Positions 9,727-20,507 of a stretch of DNA of 64,000 bases are shown here, piece after piece. The position numbers were made by a program, and so were the translations under genes. The notes under the pieces were generated by a model that was not told the origin of the DNA, searched no databases, and saw only the letters and a program-made list of their open reading frames with translations. Source of the stretch: Caulobacteraceae bacterium (GTDB lineage Bacteria; Pseudomonadota; Alphaproteobacteria; Caulobacterales; Caulobacteraceae); contig CANESI010000013.1 in NCBI GenBank assembly GCA_947441065.1, forward strand, positions 1-64,000, read 5' to 3'. Position 1 is the stretch's first letter. Each line of letters starts with the position of its first letter.

Positions 9727-9742
9727 TTACTACATCTATTGC
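9727..9742 (+). promoter_or_regulatory. NrdR-like box 2 upstream of the NrdJ-like gene
   Basis: The core ACTACATCTATTG matches box 1 closely and the NrdR consensus at about 10 of 16 positions. The two boxes start 32 bp apart, about three helical turns, which is the spacing at which NrdR boxes normally occur in pairs. This box covers the expected -10 region. Confidence 0.5.
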
Positions 9743-9791
9743 GAACACAGGCTTTCGGCCCTAGCCTTGCGATCAGATTTGGGAGGCGGCT

Positions 9792-12686
9792 ATGCGCTTT
9801 GACTATCGGTATACAGCGCCGCAGCTCAGCGGCGGGACCCTCGAGACCCGCTGGATCGACAGAACCGACGATGTGGTCGCGGTCAGCGCGCCGCGCGACT
9901 GGACTTCGGTCCGGGTCGAGTCGTGGTTGGACTGGGCCCAGAGCCTGCCCAGCGACTTTCCAGAGGTGGATCTGCCCGCGGCCCTTGCCAAGGACGCCCC
10001 CTATAGCGCAGCGCTCGAAGAGGGCCCGGCTCGCTATGCCCGCCGCATCGCCGCTTGGGGATGGGCCCTTGGCCTGTTTGACCGCGATGTCGATGCCGTC
10101 AGCTTCTACGACAGCCTGCTCGGCAGCATGGTCGAAGGCTTGGCCGCCCCCGGCGCGGCGAGAGCCTCAGGTCCGCGCGTCTCGCCCCTCGTCGGCGAAG
10201 GCAACCGCCCCCAAACCGAAGCACGCGCCATCGACCTTGAAGATATCGAGTTTCCAGAGACGATCCGCGCCCACGTCTCGAAGCTCCGCTGCCACGCCGC
10301 GACCCAAGACGCCCTGCTGGCGGTTAATGGTCGTCTACAAACGGTGATGAATTCCATATTGCGCTGTGATGGCGATGCCGGTCATTGCGCAGATCCCCAT
10401 CACAATATCGCCCTCGCCCGTGCGGCCCGCGACGCTCGAAATAGCGGCGTGTCCGACGCCCTGATCCTCACGGCCATTAACCTGGCCAAGTCAGGCGAAC
10501 GCGAATGGCGCGGTATGGGTGAGCCCGCCCCCCTCGCCCTCGAAACCTTGATCGTCACGGGCATCCGCGACGAGGTAGAGGCGGGAAGCCGCGCTGCTGC
10601 TCAAGCCGCAACTGCGGGCTGGGAAACCGGCCAAGTGGTTATCACCTTTGTCCAGCGCGATGCCGAAGCCATCACTCGCCTTAATCACGCGCCCAAGGCC
10701 GCGATTGACGCGACCCGGTTCTGGAGCGACGACGGATTTGACGCAGACGGTTTCGCCGCCACGGTGCGGCTCTGGACCCTCGCGCTCGAGATCGACGGGG
10801 CCGCAGGCCATAGCGCGACCCCCTCTGACGCCACATCACGCTATCGGTGGCGTCCGCTTGGCCTGACCTTGGCTGGCGTGTCCGAACTGCTGATCATGCA
10901 GGCCATCGCCTATGCCTCTGATGAGGGGCGCAATGCTGTTGGAAGCCTCTATAGCCTCGCCTTCGCCGCCTCACTGCAAGCCTCTGCTGAGATGGCGGCT
11001 ATAGCAGGCCCCTATCCCGAATTTGATCAGGACCGGGACGCGCGTCTGGCCTCAATCATGCAGCGGCTCGAGGCCAGCGCCGTTCTGGCCCGGGGCGAAG
11101 AACTGGCCGCGATGGCCGTTCCGCTGATGAGCGACGCCTTGACCAAGGCCCGCGCCACGGGCCTGCGCAATGCAGAGACGCTGGCCCTATTCAATGACGA
11201 CGAGATCAAGCTGCGTCTGGGCGGGATCAGCCTGTCCGCCGCACCTTGGGCCGGTGCCGTAACGGTAGCCGAGACCGAAGATGGCACCATCCTGCGCACC
11301 CTCTCCCAGGCCACCATCGAGGGCCTGCGCCATCTCGATCTGAACATCGATTCAGCTGCTGTTCACGTGCTGGGCCATGGCGGCCTTGCCGATGCGCCGG
11401 GGATCAATCCTGCAGCGCTCAAGGCCAAGGGACTGACGGACCACGAGATCGACGCCGCCGAAGCCACCCTGCGCTTGACCGGGGACATCCGGCTCGCCTT
11501 CTCGCCTGCGGTTATCGGCGAAGGCTTCCTCAAGGATATCTTGGGAGCCGATGCCGAGGCCCTGAGTGCCCCAGACTTCAATACCTTGGCCCATCTCGGC
11601 TTTAGCCCAGACGCGATCAAGCAGGCCCAGATCCATGCCTGCGGTACGGGTGACCTCGAAAGCTGGGCTGGACTGTCGAGCCCCCATTGGGGCGTGTTCC
11701 GCAGGGCCGATGGCCTAGAGGGACCCGACCTTCTCGCCCGGTTGGCCATGACCGTCGCAGCCGAGACCTTCACCTGCGCCCCGGCCATCACGCCCTTGCC
11801 ATTGGCCTATGGGGATGACCCAGCCATTGCCAATCGCCTGCAGTCGGCAGCGGCGCGTGCGGGCCTCAGAGCAGTGACCCTGCGCCGTGCGCCAGCACCG
11901 GCCAATCTGGCCCTCAATCTGCCCGATCTTGAAGACGAGGCCCCACGCCGCGAAGCTCCGCGCCGCGCAGAGCCGCAACCTGAACCGATCATCAGCGAGC
12001 GCATTGTTGAGCGGATCGTCGAACGCGACCGCGTACGCCGCAAGCTGCCGGACCGCCGCAAGGGCTATATCCAAAAGGCGGCTGTCGGTGGCCATAAGGT
12101 CTATCTCCACACCGGTGAATATGAGGACGGCGAGGTCGGCGAGATCTTTATCGACATGCACAAGGAGGGTGCTGCCTTCCGCTCCTTGATGAACAATTTC
12201 GCCATCGCCATTTCGATTGGCCTGCAACATGGCGTGCCGTTGGAAGAGTTTGTCGACGCCTTCGTCTATACGCGCTTTGAACCGGCGGGCGCGGTGACGG
12301 GCAATGACTCGATCCGGTCTGCCACCTCAATCTTGGACTATATTTTCCGGGAACTGGCTGTGTCCTATCTGGGGCGAGACGATCTGGCCAATACGGACCC
12401 CGACGCCTTTGGGACAGATGGGCTGAGCAAGACGGCCTTTGAGATGAAATCCGACGATCCCCTGCCGGTCCTCAAATTCATCTCTAAGGGCTATTCACGC
12501 GGTGCGACACCGGACAATCTGGTGTTCTTGCCCTTTGGCGGCCGCAAGGCTGATGCCATTGAGACCTTCGATATGGCGGAAGCCGACGTCTGTCCCTCAT
12601 GCGGAAACCTGACTGCCTCCCGCAAGGGCGGACGCCTCGTCTGCACGACCTGTCATGCGCAGGATGAGGGCAGCGTCAGCCGGTAA
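9792..12686 (+). CDS. Degenerate class II ribonucleotide reductase paralogue (TSCPD protein)
   Basis: A 964-aa relative of vitamin B12-dependent RNR (NrdJ), shorter than active NrdJ (about 1200 aa). The NrdJ pattern is recognisable throughout: the N-terminal RYT and PRDWTSV segment, [10 protein letters not shown] (about 326), [12 protein letters not shown]...SDEGR (about 355), [20 protein letters not shown] (about 526), [10 protein letters not shown] and [10 protein letters not shown] (about 614). A TSCPD domain follows (about 754-865, [21 protein letters not shown]), then a C-terminal zinc pair CPSC/CTTC (about 933-955). Aligned by eye from memory, the NPCSEY catalytic motif falls on VQRDAE, so the catalytic Asn, Cys and Glu are absent. 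It is probably not a reductase; a regulatory or partner role is inference. GGGAGG precedes the ATG, and two NrdR-like boxes lie upstream. Confidence 0.85.
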   Translation: MRFDYRYTAPQLSGGTLETRWIDRTDDVVAVSAPRDWTSVRVESWLDWAQSLPSDFPEVDLPAALAKDAPYSAALEEGPARYARRIAAWGWALGLFDRDVDAVSFYDSLLGSMVEGLAAPGAARASGPRVSPLVGEGNRPQTEARAIDLEDIEFPETIRAHVSKLRCHAATQDALLAVNGRLQTVMNSILRCDGDAGHCADPHHNIALARAARDARNSGVSDALILTAINLAKSGEREWRGMGEPAPLALETLIVTGIRDEVEAGSRAAAQAATAGWETGQVVITFVQRDAEAITRLNHAPKAAIDATRFWSDDGFDADGFAATVRLWTLALEIDGAAGHSATPSDATSRYRWRPLGLTLAGVSELLIMQAIAYASDEGRNAVGSLYSLAFAASLQASAEMAAIAGPYPEFDQDRDARLASIMQRLEASAVLARGEELAAMAVPLMSDALTKARATGLRNAETLALFNDDEIKLRLGGISLSAAPWAGAVTVAETEDGTILRTLSQATIEGLRHLDLNIDSAAVHVLGHGGLADAPGINPAALKAKGLTDHEIDAAEATLRLTGDIRLAFSPAVIGEGFLKDILGADAEALSAPDFNTLAHLGFSPDAIKQAQIHACGTGDLESWAGLSSPHWGVFRRADGLEGPDLLARLAMTVAAETFTCAPAITPLPLAYGDDPAIANRLQSAAARAGLRAVTLRRAPAPANLALNLPDLEDEAPRREAPRRAEPQPEPIISERIVERIVERDRVRRKLPDRRKGYIQKAAVGGHKVYLHTGEYEDGEVGEIFIDMHKEGAAFRSLMNNFAIAISIGLQHGVPLEEFVDAFVYTRFEPAGAVTGNDSIRSATSILDYIFRELAVSYLGRDDLANTDPDAFGTDGLSKTAFEMKSDDPLPVLKFISKGYSRGATPDNLVFLPFGGRKADAIETFDMAEADVCPSCGNLTASRKGGRLVCTTCHAQDEGSVSR

Positions 12687-12781
12687 TTCTCTCCATTACC
12701 GCGAATTAAGGTGCAGGGTGAGGCTTTAGCCCTCACATTCTGTGCATGTTGACACTCTCCCCACCCGTCCTTTTGTGAATA

Positions 12782-13573
12782 ATGTCTAGGGCCGTAACCT
12801 CAATTGCGATCTGGATAACCCTGTTCATTGCCGCAGCGACGGCGGCGCACGCGGCTGACACCGGCACCTCCATCGCGAGACTGAGGTCCTTTGGCGGCTC
12901 TTGCGAAGGCTGCAACCTGGCTGGACGGCAACTGACCAATGCCAGCCTCGTCGGCGCGCAATTTTCAGGGGCCTCGTTCATCGGTGCCGATCTGCGCGGA
13001 TCGCGCTTTAAAGGATCGGACCTGTCCAAGGCGGACTTCAGCAAGGCCGACCTGCGCGGCGCCGACATCCTCGGATCAAACTTCGATCGGGCTGATTTCA
13101 GCGGTGCCAACCTGTCCGGTATTGTGGCCAAGGGCAGCAACTTCGAAGAGGCTAACTTCAATGGCGCACGCCTTGAGGCCGCAACCTTTATCGGTTCCAA
13201 CCTTGATTCAGCACTGTTGGCTGGCGCGGACCTGAGCCACACCAGCCTCACCGGGGTAAACCTCGAAAATGCCGACGGGCGGGGTAGCAATTTTAGCTAC
13301 AGCACCTTGCTTGGCGCCAATCTCGAAAATGCCAACATCAGGGGCGCGCGCTTCGTCTACAGCAAGTTGGACGGGGCAAACCTCGCCAATGCCCGCATGG
13401 ACGGCGCCAATCTCAGCCATGCCTCAATGGTCAAGACTTGGATTGGCGGCACAGACCTCAGTCAAGTCACAGGCCTCACGCAGGACCAGATTGGCCGAGC
13501 CTGCGCAAATGCTAAGACCCGGCTGCCTCCCGCCTTACAACCCCACATCTGCCCTCGGCAGTGGGTCCGCTAG
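12782..13573 (+). CDS. Secreted pentapeptide-repeat protein
   Basis: 263 aa with a signal peptide ([16 protein letters not shown], cleaved near residue 25). Next comes a Cys pair (SCEGCNLAG) and about 35 tandem A(D/N)LXX-type repeats ([20 protein letters not shown]) from about residue 45 to 225, expected to form a right-handed quadrilateral beta-helix. The last 35 residues are non-repetitive and hold two more Cys (RACANAK, PHICPRQ). The export signal makes a gyrase-mimic role unlikely; the function is unknown. It is convergent with aspS, overlapping by 4 bp. Confidence 0.85.
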   Translation: MSRAVTSIAIWITLFIAAATAAHAADTGTSIARLRSFGGSCEGCNLAGRQLTNASLVGAQFSGASFIGADLRGSRFKGSDLSKADFSKADLRGADILGSNFDRADFSGANLSGIVAKGSNFEEANFNGARLEAATFIGSNLDSALLAGADLSHTSLTGVNLENADGRGSNFSYSTLLGANLENANIRGARFVYSKLDGANLANARMDGANLSHASMVKTWIGGTDLSQVTGLTQDQIGRACANAKTRLPPALQPHICPRQWVR

Positions 13574-15351
13574 ACCTTGATTGGCGGCGCGATGCGAATA
13601 TGCAGTTCTTTCAACTGCTTCTCGCGAACTTCTGACGGCGCATTCATCATCAGGTCCATGCCCTGCTGATTGAGCGGGAAGGCAATGACCTCACGCAGGT
13701 TCTGCACATTGGCCAAGAGCATCACGATCCGGTCGATACCGGGAGCCAAGCCACCGTGCGGCGGGGCGCCATAGCGGAAGGCATTCAGCATGCCGCCAAA
13801 CTCATTTTCCACGACATCGGGACCATAGCCCGCGATCTCGAACGCCTTGAGCATGACATCGGGGCGATGGTTACGGATTGCGCCGGAACAGAGCTCGATA
13901 CCGTTACAAACGATGTCGTATTGGTAGGCCAAAATATCCAAAGGATTCAAAGTATTTAGGGCTTCAAGTTCACCCTGCGGCATAGAGAATGGATTGTGCG
14001 AGAAATCGACCTTCTTCTCCTCGTCGCTCCATTCATACATGGGGAAATCGACGATCCAACAGAACTTGAACTGGTTCTCGTCGACCAGACCCAGATCGAA
14101 CCCGACCTTGTTACGCGCCGCGCCCGCGAACTTGTAGAAGGCGTCCGGATCGCCGCCGACGAAGAATGCCGCGTCGCCGACCTTCAGGCCCAGTTGCTCA
14201 CGAATGGCTTCAGTCCGCTCGGGGCCGATATTCTTAGCGATAGGACCGGCAGCGCCCTCTTCACCTTCACGCCAGAAGATATAGCCCAGACCGGGTTGCC
14301 CCTCGCCCTTGGCCCAATCATTCATGCGGTCACAGAAGGCGCGGCTACCACCGCCAGGCGCAGGAATGGCCCAGATCGCTGATTTGGGATCTTCCAGCAT
14401 TCCGGCAAAGACCTTAAAGCCCGAACCCCGGAAGGGCTCTGACACATCGGCCATCTGAATGGGGTTACGCAGGTCAGGCTTGTCCGAGCCATAGAGGCGG
14501 ATGGACTCGCGATAGGCGATGCGCGGGAACGGGTAGGGCGTTACCGACTTGCCGTTGGCGAACTCTTCAAACACGCCGTGCAGCACCGGCTCAATGGCGG
14601 CGAACACGTCCTCTTGGGTGACGAAGCTCATCTCCACATCGAGTTGATAGAACTCCCCGGGCGAGCGGTCAGCACGCGCGTCTTCGTCGCGGAAGCAAGG
14701 GGCAATCTGGAAGTAGCGGTCAAAACCCGCCACCATCAACAGCTGCTTAAACTGCTGCGGGGCCTGAGGCAGAGCATAGAACTTGCCAGGATGCAGACGC
14801 GACGGCACGAGGAAGTCGCGCGCGCCTTCTGGGCTCGAGGCGGTCAAGATCGGGGTCTGGAATTCGGTGAACCCCTGACCGACCATGCGCTTGCGCACAG
14901 AATCAATGACGTTCGAGCGCAGGACGATGTTGCGATGCAGGGTCTCGCGGCGCAGATCGAGATAGCGATGCTTGAGGCGCAGTTCCTCGGGATAATCCGG
15001 CTCACCAAAGACCGGCACGGGCAGTTCGGCCGCTTCAGACAGGACCTCAACGCCCGCAACGCGGATTTCAACTTCGCCGGTGGGCAGTCCGGAATTCACC
15101 GTATCGGCGGAACGGGCCAGAACCGTGCCATCCACGCGAATGACGCTCTCGGCGCGCAGACGCTCAATATGGGCAAAACCGGGCGTTTCAGGGCTGAGCA
15201 CCAACTGCGTCAGACCATAGTGGTCGCGCAGGTCGATAAACATCAAACCGCCATGGTCGCGCTTGCGATGGATCCAGCCCGATAGGCGCACCGTTTGACC
15301 GGCATCGGAAAGGCGCAGGGCGCCGCAAGTGTGTGAGCGATAGGCGTGCAT
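13570..15351 (-). CDS. aspS: Aspartyl-tRNA synthetase
   Basis: Class IIb aminoacyl-tRNA synthetase charging tRNA-Asp. The 593 aa have the bacterial layout: OB-fold anticodon domain ([19 protein letters not shown]), motif 2 ([29 protein letters not shown] region), the bacterial GAD insertion (about 290-420), and motif 3 near the C-terminus ([14 protein letters not shown]). The ATG at 15351 begins [10 protein letters not shown], typical for the family. Whether it also charges tRNA-Asn depends on gatCAB and asnS, which are not in the window. Confidence 0.97.
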   Translation of the reverse strand: MHAYRSHTCGALRLSDAGQTVRLSGWIHRKRDHGGLMFIDLRDHYGLTQLVLSPETPGFAHIERLRAESVIRVDGTVLARSADTVNSGLPTGEVEIRVAGVEVLSEAAELPVPVFGEPDYPEELRLKHRYLDLRRETLHRNIVLRSNVIDSVRKRMVGQGFTEFQTPILTASSPEGARDFLVPSRLHPGKFYALPQAPQQFKQLLMVAGFDRYFQIAPCFRDEDARADRSPGEFYQLDVEMSFVTQEDVFAAIEPVLHGVFEEFANGKSVTPYPFPRIAYRESIRLYGSDKPDLRNPIQMADVSEPFRGSGFKVFAGMLEDPKSAIWAIPAPGGGSRAFCDRMNDWAKGEGQPGLGYIFWREGEEGAAGPIAKNIGPERTEAIREQLGLKVGDAAFFVGGDPDAFYKFAGAARNKVGFDLGLVDENQFKFCWIVDFPMYEWSDEEKKVDFSHNPFSMPQGELEALNTLNPLDILAYQYDIVCNGIELCSGAIRNHRPDVMLKAFEIAGYGPDVVENEFGGMLNAFRYGAPPHGGLAPGIDRIVMLLANVQNLREVIAFPLNQQGMDLMMNAPSEVREKQLKELHIRIAPPIKV

Positions 15352-15473
15352 GGATTCTTCTTTTTTCGACCGGCGAAATAGGGGGCGAAGGGCGCATTGT
15401 CCCCGCCTTTTGTCAAGGTTTACAGCAGCAGGCCCCGGCTAGGCAAAGGCCAATGGAGCCGATTGTCCAAGGC

Positions 15474-15482
15474 TTATCCCCA
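15474..15482 (+). promoter_or_regulatory. DnaA-box-like 9-mer upstream of hdaA
   Basis: TTATCCCCA differs from the strong DnaA box TTATCCACA at one base and lies 99 bp before the hdaA start. A single 9-mer with one mismatch is weak evidence. Confidence 0.3.
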
Positions 15483-15580
15483 ACCATAGGCCCGCTATCC
15501 CCTAGCCATAGCCCCTTTCAGGGCTCACCCAATCGATCTTTCCGCACTTTTGGGTTAGGAAAGAACTCGGAAAATTTAAA

Positions 15581-16267
15581 TTGGACAGGAACTTGGGCCT
15601 GCAACTTCGCCTCGATCTTAATCGGTCAATCCGCTTCAGCGCTGAGGACTTTGTTGAGTCGTCCTCCAACGCCGAGGCCGTGCGTCAGGTTAATAGCTGG
15701 CCCAATTGGCATGGCGGCATCTTGACCCTGGTCGGACCGGAAGGTTGCGGCAAGAGCCATCTGGCCAAGATTTGGCAAGATCGGGTCGGGGCTGTGCGCT
15801 GGCAACCGCTCCAAGCCCACAATCTGCAACTGCTGCTAGGCAAGCCCGTCCTGATCGAGGGCGATGTCGATCAGGTTCCCGATGAGACTCTATTTCACCT
15901 GATCAATATGGCAGCCAATACCGGCGGCGGGCTCTTGATCACCGACAGGACCCTGCCCTCCAACTGGCCTACAAACCTGCCGGACCTGCGGTCGCGCCTA
16001 AATGCCCTGCCTGTCGTAGAGATCGAAGAACCAGACGACGCCGTGCTCGCAGAGGTGATCCGCAAGTTTTTCCGTGAGCGCAATATCCGCCCGACAGACG
16101 ACCTCCTGCCCTACCTCCTGCGGCGCATCGAGCGCTCGGTGCCCAAGGCCCAAGAGATCGTCGCGCGCCTCGATGAGGCCGCTGATGCGGCACAACGCCC
16201 CATTTCACGGGCCCTAGCGCGACAGTTTCTTGAAAATAGCAGCGATACACTCGACCTGTTCGCTTGA
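15581..16267 (+). CDS. hdaA: DnaA-related replication regulator HdaA
   Basis: AAA+ protein that, with the loaded sliding clamp, stimulates DnaA-ATP hydrolysis (RIDA) and so limits re-initiation. The N-terminus contains QLRLDL, matching the clamp-binding motif QLxLxL of Hda. The P-loop is GPEGCGKSH (about 50-58), with LITDRTLPSNWPTNLPDLRSRL as sensor-type region. At 228 aa it lacks the DnaA DNA-binding domain, which separates it from DnaA. The start is TTG at 15581, with only a weak ribosome site; a slightly later start cannot be excluded. The position directly upstream of ppk is as in Caulobacter. Confidence 0.88.
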   Translation: MDRNLGLQLRLDLNRSIRFSAEDFVESSSNAEAVRQVNSWPNWHGGILTLVGPEGCGKSHLAKIWQDRVGAVRWQPLQAHNLQLLLGKPVLIEGDVDQVPDETLFHLINMAANTGGGLLITDRTLPSNWPTNLPDLRSRLNALPVVEIEEPDDAVLAEVIRKFFRERNIRPTDDLLPYLLRRIERSVPKAQEIVARLDEAADAAQRPISRALARQFLENSSDTLDLFA

Positions 16268-16356
16268 AGGCTTGCCGCCTTGGCCCCGCTCGTTCAGAAC
16301 CAATAGCGAAACCTGTCGTCGGTGATCTTCGCCGCCGAACTCGGATTTAGGCGACC

Positions 16357-18594
16357 ATGTCCGAACAGATAAAAGCTGACGCTGCAGACACCCCCCACCC
16401 GGCTGCCCCCTTGCCGCCCACCATGACGGTGCGCCAAGATGTGTCCCTGAACGAAGATCTTTTGGCTTCGCCGGAGCGGTTCTTTAACCGCGAGATCTCA
16501 TGGCTGAGCTTCAATCAACGGGTTATCGAAGAGGCGGAAAATCCGCGCCACCCCCTGCTCGAGCGGCTTCGGTTCCTATCGATCTCGGCCAACAATCTCG
16601 ATGAGTTCTATATGGTTCGCGTCGCTGGCCTCAAGGGTCAGGTCAGCGAAGGGATCCGCGTCATCAGCCAAGACGGCCTGACCCCGCGCCAGCAACTGTC
16701 CCGCGTCAATACGGCGGCGGCGGAGCTGATGGCCAGCCAGCAGCGCATCTGGCTCGATCTGCGGGCCAAGATGGCAGCCGAAGGGCTGCGCGTCCTTGAA
16801 GCCAAGGATGTGACGCCCGCCGATATGGATTGGCTGCGCCCGGTCTTTACCAGCCAGCTTTTCGCGGTCTTAACCCCCCTGGCCATCGATCCGGCCCATC
16901 CCTTCCCGTTCCTACCCAATCTTGGCTTTGCCTCCGCCTTGAAGCTCAAGCGCCGGTCAGACGGCAAGCCGCTCTATGCGCTGCTGCCCATGCCCAGTCA
17001 GGTGGCACGGTTCTGGGAACTGCCCTCGACGACGGGACGAGGACGCAAGATCGAACGCCGGTTCATCAGCCTTGAGACCTTCCTATCGCTCTTTATCGAT
17101 GTCCTGTTCCCGGACTGCACCGTCGATGCGCGCGGCGACTTCCGCCTGATCCGCGATTCGGACATGGAGATCGAGGAAGAGGCCGAAGATCTGGTCCGCG
17201 AGTTCGAAGTCCGCCTCAAGCAGCGCCGCATGGGCTCGGTCGTACGGGTGAAGATCGAAAAGGCGATGCCCGAAGAGCTCAAGCGTTTCATCGTTGAGAA
17301 CCTGCACGCCGAACCGCAAGATATCATCATGGTCAACGGCATGCTCGGGCTGTCCCAAGTTGCCGAACTGATCACGCCAGATCGGTCCGATTTAAAGTTC
17401 AAGCCCTTTGAACCGCGTTTCCCGGAACGGATCAGAGACCATGGCGGAGACTGTTTCGCGGCCATCCGAGAAAAGGACATTCTGGTTCACCACCCGTTCG
17501 AGAGCTTTGACGTGGTGGTTCAGTTCCTGCGCCAAGCCGCCACGGACCCCAATGTGCTGGCCATCAAACAGACCCTCTATCGGACCTCCAAGAACAGCCC
17601 CATCGTCGCAGCCCTGATTGAAGCCGCCGAGAACGGCAAGAACGTCACCGCTCTGGTCGAGATCAAGGCCCGCTTTGACGAAGAAGCCAATCTGAAATGG
17701 GCCCGCGACCTCGAGCGCGCGGGCGTCCATGTCGTGTTCGGCTTTGTGGAATATAAGACCCACGCCAAGCTCTCGATTGTCGTGCGGCGCGAAGGTGGCG
17801 GGCTCAAGACCTACTGCCACTTTGGCACCGGCAACTATCACCCGATCACGGCGCGCATCTATACCGACCTGTCGCTCTTCACCACGGACGCGGGGCTTGG
17901 CCGCGACAGTGGGCGGCTGTTTAACTATATCACCGGCTATTCGCAGCCCGTCCATCTGGAAAAGCTGTCCTATTCGCCCGTGACCTTGAAGCAGGACCTG
18001 ATCACCCTGATCGATCAGGAGATCGCCAACGCCAAGGCTGGAAAGCCTGCGGCCATTTGGGCCAAGCTCAATGCGCTGGTCGATCCGGTGATCATTGACG
18101 AGCTCTACCGGGCCAGCCAATCGGGCGTCAGCATTGATCTGGTCATTCGCGGCATCTGCTGTCTTCGCCCCGGCATCAAGGGTCTGTCGGAGAATATTCG
18201 CGTCAAGAGCATCGTAGGCCGGTTCTTGGAACATAGCCGCATCGTCTGTTTCGCGAATGGCGGCCCGATGCCGGGTCCACAGTGCCGGGTGTTCATCTCA
18301 TCGGCCGACTGGATGCCGCGCAATCTCGACCGCCGGGTGGAGTCGCTGGTGCCCATTGAGACTCCGACCGTCCATCAACAGGTTTTGAACCAGATCATGG
18401 TTGCCAATCTGAAGGACGAAGCCCAGAGCTGGGCGCTCAATTCCGATGGTCACTACCATCGCGTGCCCGGCTGGAACGTCAAACGCGCCTTTTCCGCCCA
18501 TGAGTATTTCATGACCAATCCAAGCCTGTCTGGACGTGGCCAAAAGGCCAAGGACCGACCGAGAGCGATCGAAAATGTGGGCAAAGGCCGATAG
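16357..18594 (+). CDS. ppk: Polyphosphate kinase 1
   Basis: Reversibly transfers the terminal phosphate of ATP onto polyphosphate chains through a phosphohistidine intermediate. The 745 aa show the N-terminal helical domain ([19 protein letters not shown]), [20 protein letters not shown], and the catalytic core with the phosphorylated His in [14 protein letters not shown] followed by [10 protein letters not shown] second conserved His is in [13 protein letters not shown]. The gene is followed by ppx, whose start lies inside the ppk 3' end, so synthesis and breakdown of polyphosphate are coupled in one operon. Confidence 0.97.
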   Translation: MSEQIKADAADTPHPAAPLPPTMTVRQDVSLNEDLLASPERFFNREISWLSFNQRVIEEAENPRHPLLERLRFLSISANNLDEFYMVRVAGLKGQVSEGIRVISQDGLTPRQQLSRVNTAAAELMASQQRIWLDLRAKMAAEGLRVLEAKDVTPADMDWLRPVFTSQLFAVLTPLAIDPAHPFPFLPNLGFASALKLKRRSDGKPLYALLPMPSQVARFWELPSTTGRGRKIERRFISLETFLSLFIDVLFPDCTVDARGDFRLIRDSDMEIEEEAEDLVREFEVRLKQRRMGSVVRVKIEKAMPEELKRFIVENLHAEPQDIIMVNGMLGLSQVAELITPDRSDLKFKPFEPRFPERIRDHGGDCFAAIREKDILVHHPFESFDVVVQFLRQAATDPNVLAIKQTLYRTSKNSPIVAALIEAAENGKNVTALVEIKARFDEEANLKWARDLERAGVHVVFGFVEYKTHAKLSIVVRREGGGLKTYCHFGTGNYHPITARIYTDLSLFTTDAGLGRDSGRLFNYITGYSQPVHLEKLSYSPVTLKQDLITLIDQEIANAKAGKPAAIWAKLNALVDPVIIDELYRASQSGVSIDLVIRGICCLRPGIKGLSENIRVKSIVGRFLEHSRIVCFANGGPMPGPQCRVFISSADWMPRNLDRRVESLVPIETPTVHQQVLNQIMVANLKDEAQSWALNSDGHYHRVPGWNVKRAFSAHEYFMTNPSLSGRGQKAKDRPRAIENVGKGR

Positions 18595-20077
18595 GCCCGC
18601 CCGCGACGCGGCGGTCATCGATATTGGGTCCAACTCTGTTCGCCTGGTCGTCTATCGGCTAGAAGGTCGGGCCATCTGGACGGTGTTCAACGAAAAGGTT
18701 CTGGCCGGCCTAGGCCGCGACCTTGCGCGCACCGGAACCCTATCGCCTGAGGGCATAGAAACCGCTCTGGCAGCCGTCAGGCGCTTTCGCGCTGTGCTGG
18801 AGTCCGTAAAGCCCGGCGCGGTGTTCGTGGCCGCCACAGCCGCTGTGCGCGACGCCATCGACGGCCCAGCCTTCGTCAAGCGCGTGCACGATGAGACCGG
18901 CTATAGGATCCGGGTCCTTTCAGGCATGGAAGAGGCCAACTATGCCGCCCTTGGCGTCTTAGCCGGTGCGCCGCTTGCCCAAGGCGTTGTTGGCGACCTC
19001 GGTGGCTCAAGCCTAGAACTGACGACCGTCGGACAGGGTCGGGTCGGCGAAGGCATAACCCTGCCTCTTGGCCCCCTTGCCCTCGCCACATCTGGCCCGT
19101 TTGATCCAATCAAGGTTCGATCCGCTGTTGAACGCTGCCTTGAGCAGGCCAATGCCGGGCGCTTCAAGACCACGACCTTTCATGCCGTCGGCGGAGCATG
19201 GCGCAATCTGGCCCTGTTACAGATGCGGATGTCGAACTATCCGCTGCGTATCGTCCATCAATATGGGCTCTCAGCCACCGACGCGCAGGAGGCTGCCCGC
19301 TTCATCGCGCAGCAGTCCAAGGGATCACTTGACCGGATTGAAGGCATGTCGCGAAAGCGGTCTGAGACCTTGCCCTATGCCGCCACGGTTCTCGACTGTT
19401 TGATCGATCATCTCGGCATCCAAGAGATCAGCCTCTCCGCCTTTGGCCTTCGCGAAGGTTTGCTGTTCGAAGCCATGTCCTCAGCCGACCGCGCCCTTGA
19501 TCCCCTGATCGAAGGCTGCGCCGCCTTGGGAGCACGGCAGGGTGTGGCCGAAGACCTTGGCTTGGCTCTGGAAGACTGGCTATCAAGGGCCTTTGCCACC
19601 CTGCCCGACCTGTTCGCCACAGACCGTGATCGGGTCTTGCTGACCGCCGCGTGCCGACTGGCAGATATAGGCGCGAGACTGCACCCCGACCATCGCGCCG
19701 ACTTGGTTTTTGAACAGGTGCTGCGCGCGCCCATTTCCGGGATGGATCATGCCGAGCGCACCTTCTTGGCCTTGGCGATCTTTTCTCGGCACGCGCCAAC
19801 CGGAACGCCGCCCGATCTGGACGTGGTCAACCGGCTCTTGAGCAGCGACCAGGAGAAACGGGCGCGGGTATTAGGGGCCGCTATGAGATTAGGCTGTGAC
19901 CTGTCGGGACGAAGCCCCGCCCTGCTCTCGGCAGCGAAGCTGAGCTTTACCCCCAACGCCGTGGTTCTCACCGCCTCCCCGGCCTCCGCCGACCTGTTAC
20001 TCGGCGAACAGACCGCCAAGCGCGGTGCCATGGTCGCTCAGATCTTGGGCCGCGAGATCGAGATCAGGACGGCTTAG
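18575..20077 (+). CDS. ppx: Exopolyphosphatase / guanosine pentaphosphatase family
   Basis: Ppx/GppA phosphatase that removes terminal phosphates from polyphosphate. The ASKHA fold is visible: phosphate 1 loop [15 protein letters not shown] (about 15-29), [10 protein letters not shown], and phosphate 2 loop [11 protein letters not shown] (about 140). The ATG at 18575 ([12 protein letters not shown]) gives 500 aa and a 20-bp overlap with ppk; the GTG at 18536 would extend the overlap without benefit. It is probably translationally coupled to ppk. The C-terminal HD-like region (from about 320) is present. Activity on pppGpp cannot be judged from sequence. Confidence 0.93.
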   Translation: MWAKADRPARDAAVIDIGSNSVRLVVYRLEGRAIWTVFNEKVLAGLGRDLARTGTLSPEGIETALAAVRRFRAVLESVKPGAVFVAATAAVRDAIDGPAFVKRVHDETGYRIRVLSGMEEANYAALGVLAGAPLAQGVVGDLGGSSLELTTVGQGRVGEGITLPLGPLALATSGPFDPIKVRSAVERCLEQANAGRFKTTTFHAVGGAWRNLALLQMRMSNYPLRIVHQYGLSATDAQEAARFIAQQSKGSLDRIEGMSRKRSETLPYAATVLDCLIDHLGIQEISLSAFGLREGLLFEAMSSADRALDPLIEGCAALGARQGVAEDLGLALEDWLSRAFATLPDLFATDRDRVLLTAACRLADIGARLHPDHRADLVFEQVLRAPISGMDHAERTFLALAIFSRHAPTGTPPDLDVVNRLLSSDQEKRARVLGAAMRLGCDLSGRSPALLSAAKLSFTPNAVVLTASPASADLLLGEQTAKRGAMVAQILGREIEIRTA

Positions 20078-20507
20078 GGGGGAAGTAAGGCCCTCACTTA
20101 AACCCTCGCCCGTCCCATCCAGCCGTCTTCCCCGCGCAGGCGGGGATCCAGACCCTTTCGCTCCGGCGGGACGTGGCCCGCAGGATGGATGATTTCGCGG
20201 TGAGGTCGGGAGTTGGGGGTAGGTTTAAAACCGCCCCCTCACGCGTCATTGCGAGGCGTGAAACGCCGAAGCAACCTAGGGGATCATCAACTCACGTCCG
20301 TGTCAGCCCCCTGGGTTGCTTCGCTGCGCTCGCAATGACGCAGATATACTGTTCCCCTCCGCGTTCCCCGCGAAAGTGGAACAAAGGAAACAAGGCTCCC
20401 TACCCCGGCTGCGCCGGTACTTCCCCCAGAGGGGGAAGATCAAGAGACGCTAAATTTTCCCCCTCTGGGGGAAGTGGCGCGCAGCGACGATGGGGGTCTT
20501 GTTTTCC
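20078..20507. repeat. Intergenic repeat mosaic between ppx and rnd
   Basis: No gene is seen in these 430 bp. They contain a CCCCGC...GCGGGG repeat (20124-20160, here with the variant spacer gca), an inverted pair of GCGTCATTGCGAG elements (20243-20284 and 20307-20341), and two self-complementary blocks, CTTCCCCCAGAGGGGGAAG and TTCCCCCTCTGGGGGAA, near 20420-20472. The same families recur in the other long gaps of this window. The GC-rich hairpins may end transcription from both converging genes. Confidence 0.85.

Noticed and set aside
12718-12737. Hairpin GTGAGGC-ttta-GCCCTCAC after the NrdJ-like gene as terminator
   Set aside because: The stem has a bulge and is not followed by a T-tract.
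12749-12781. TTGACA promoter directly before the pentapeptide-repeat gene
   Set aside because: A -10 at proper spacing would fall on the start codon or on a non-matching hexamer; no convincing pair.
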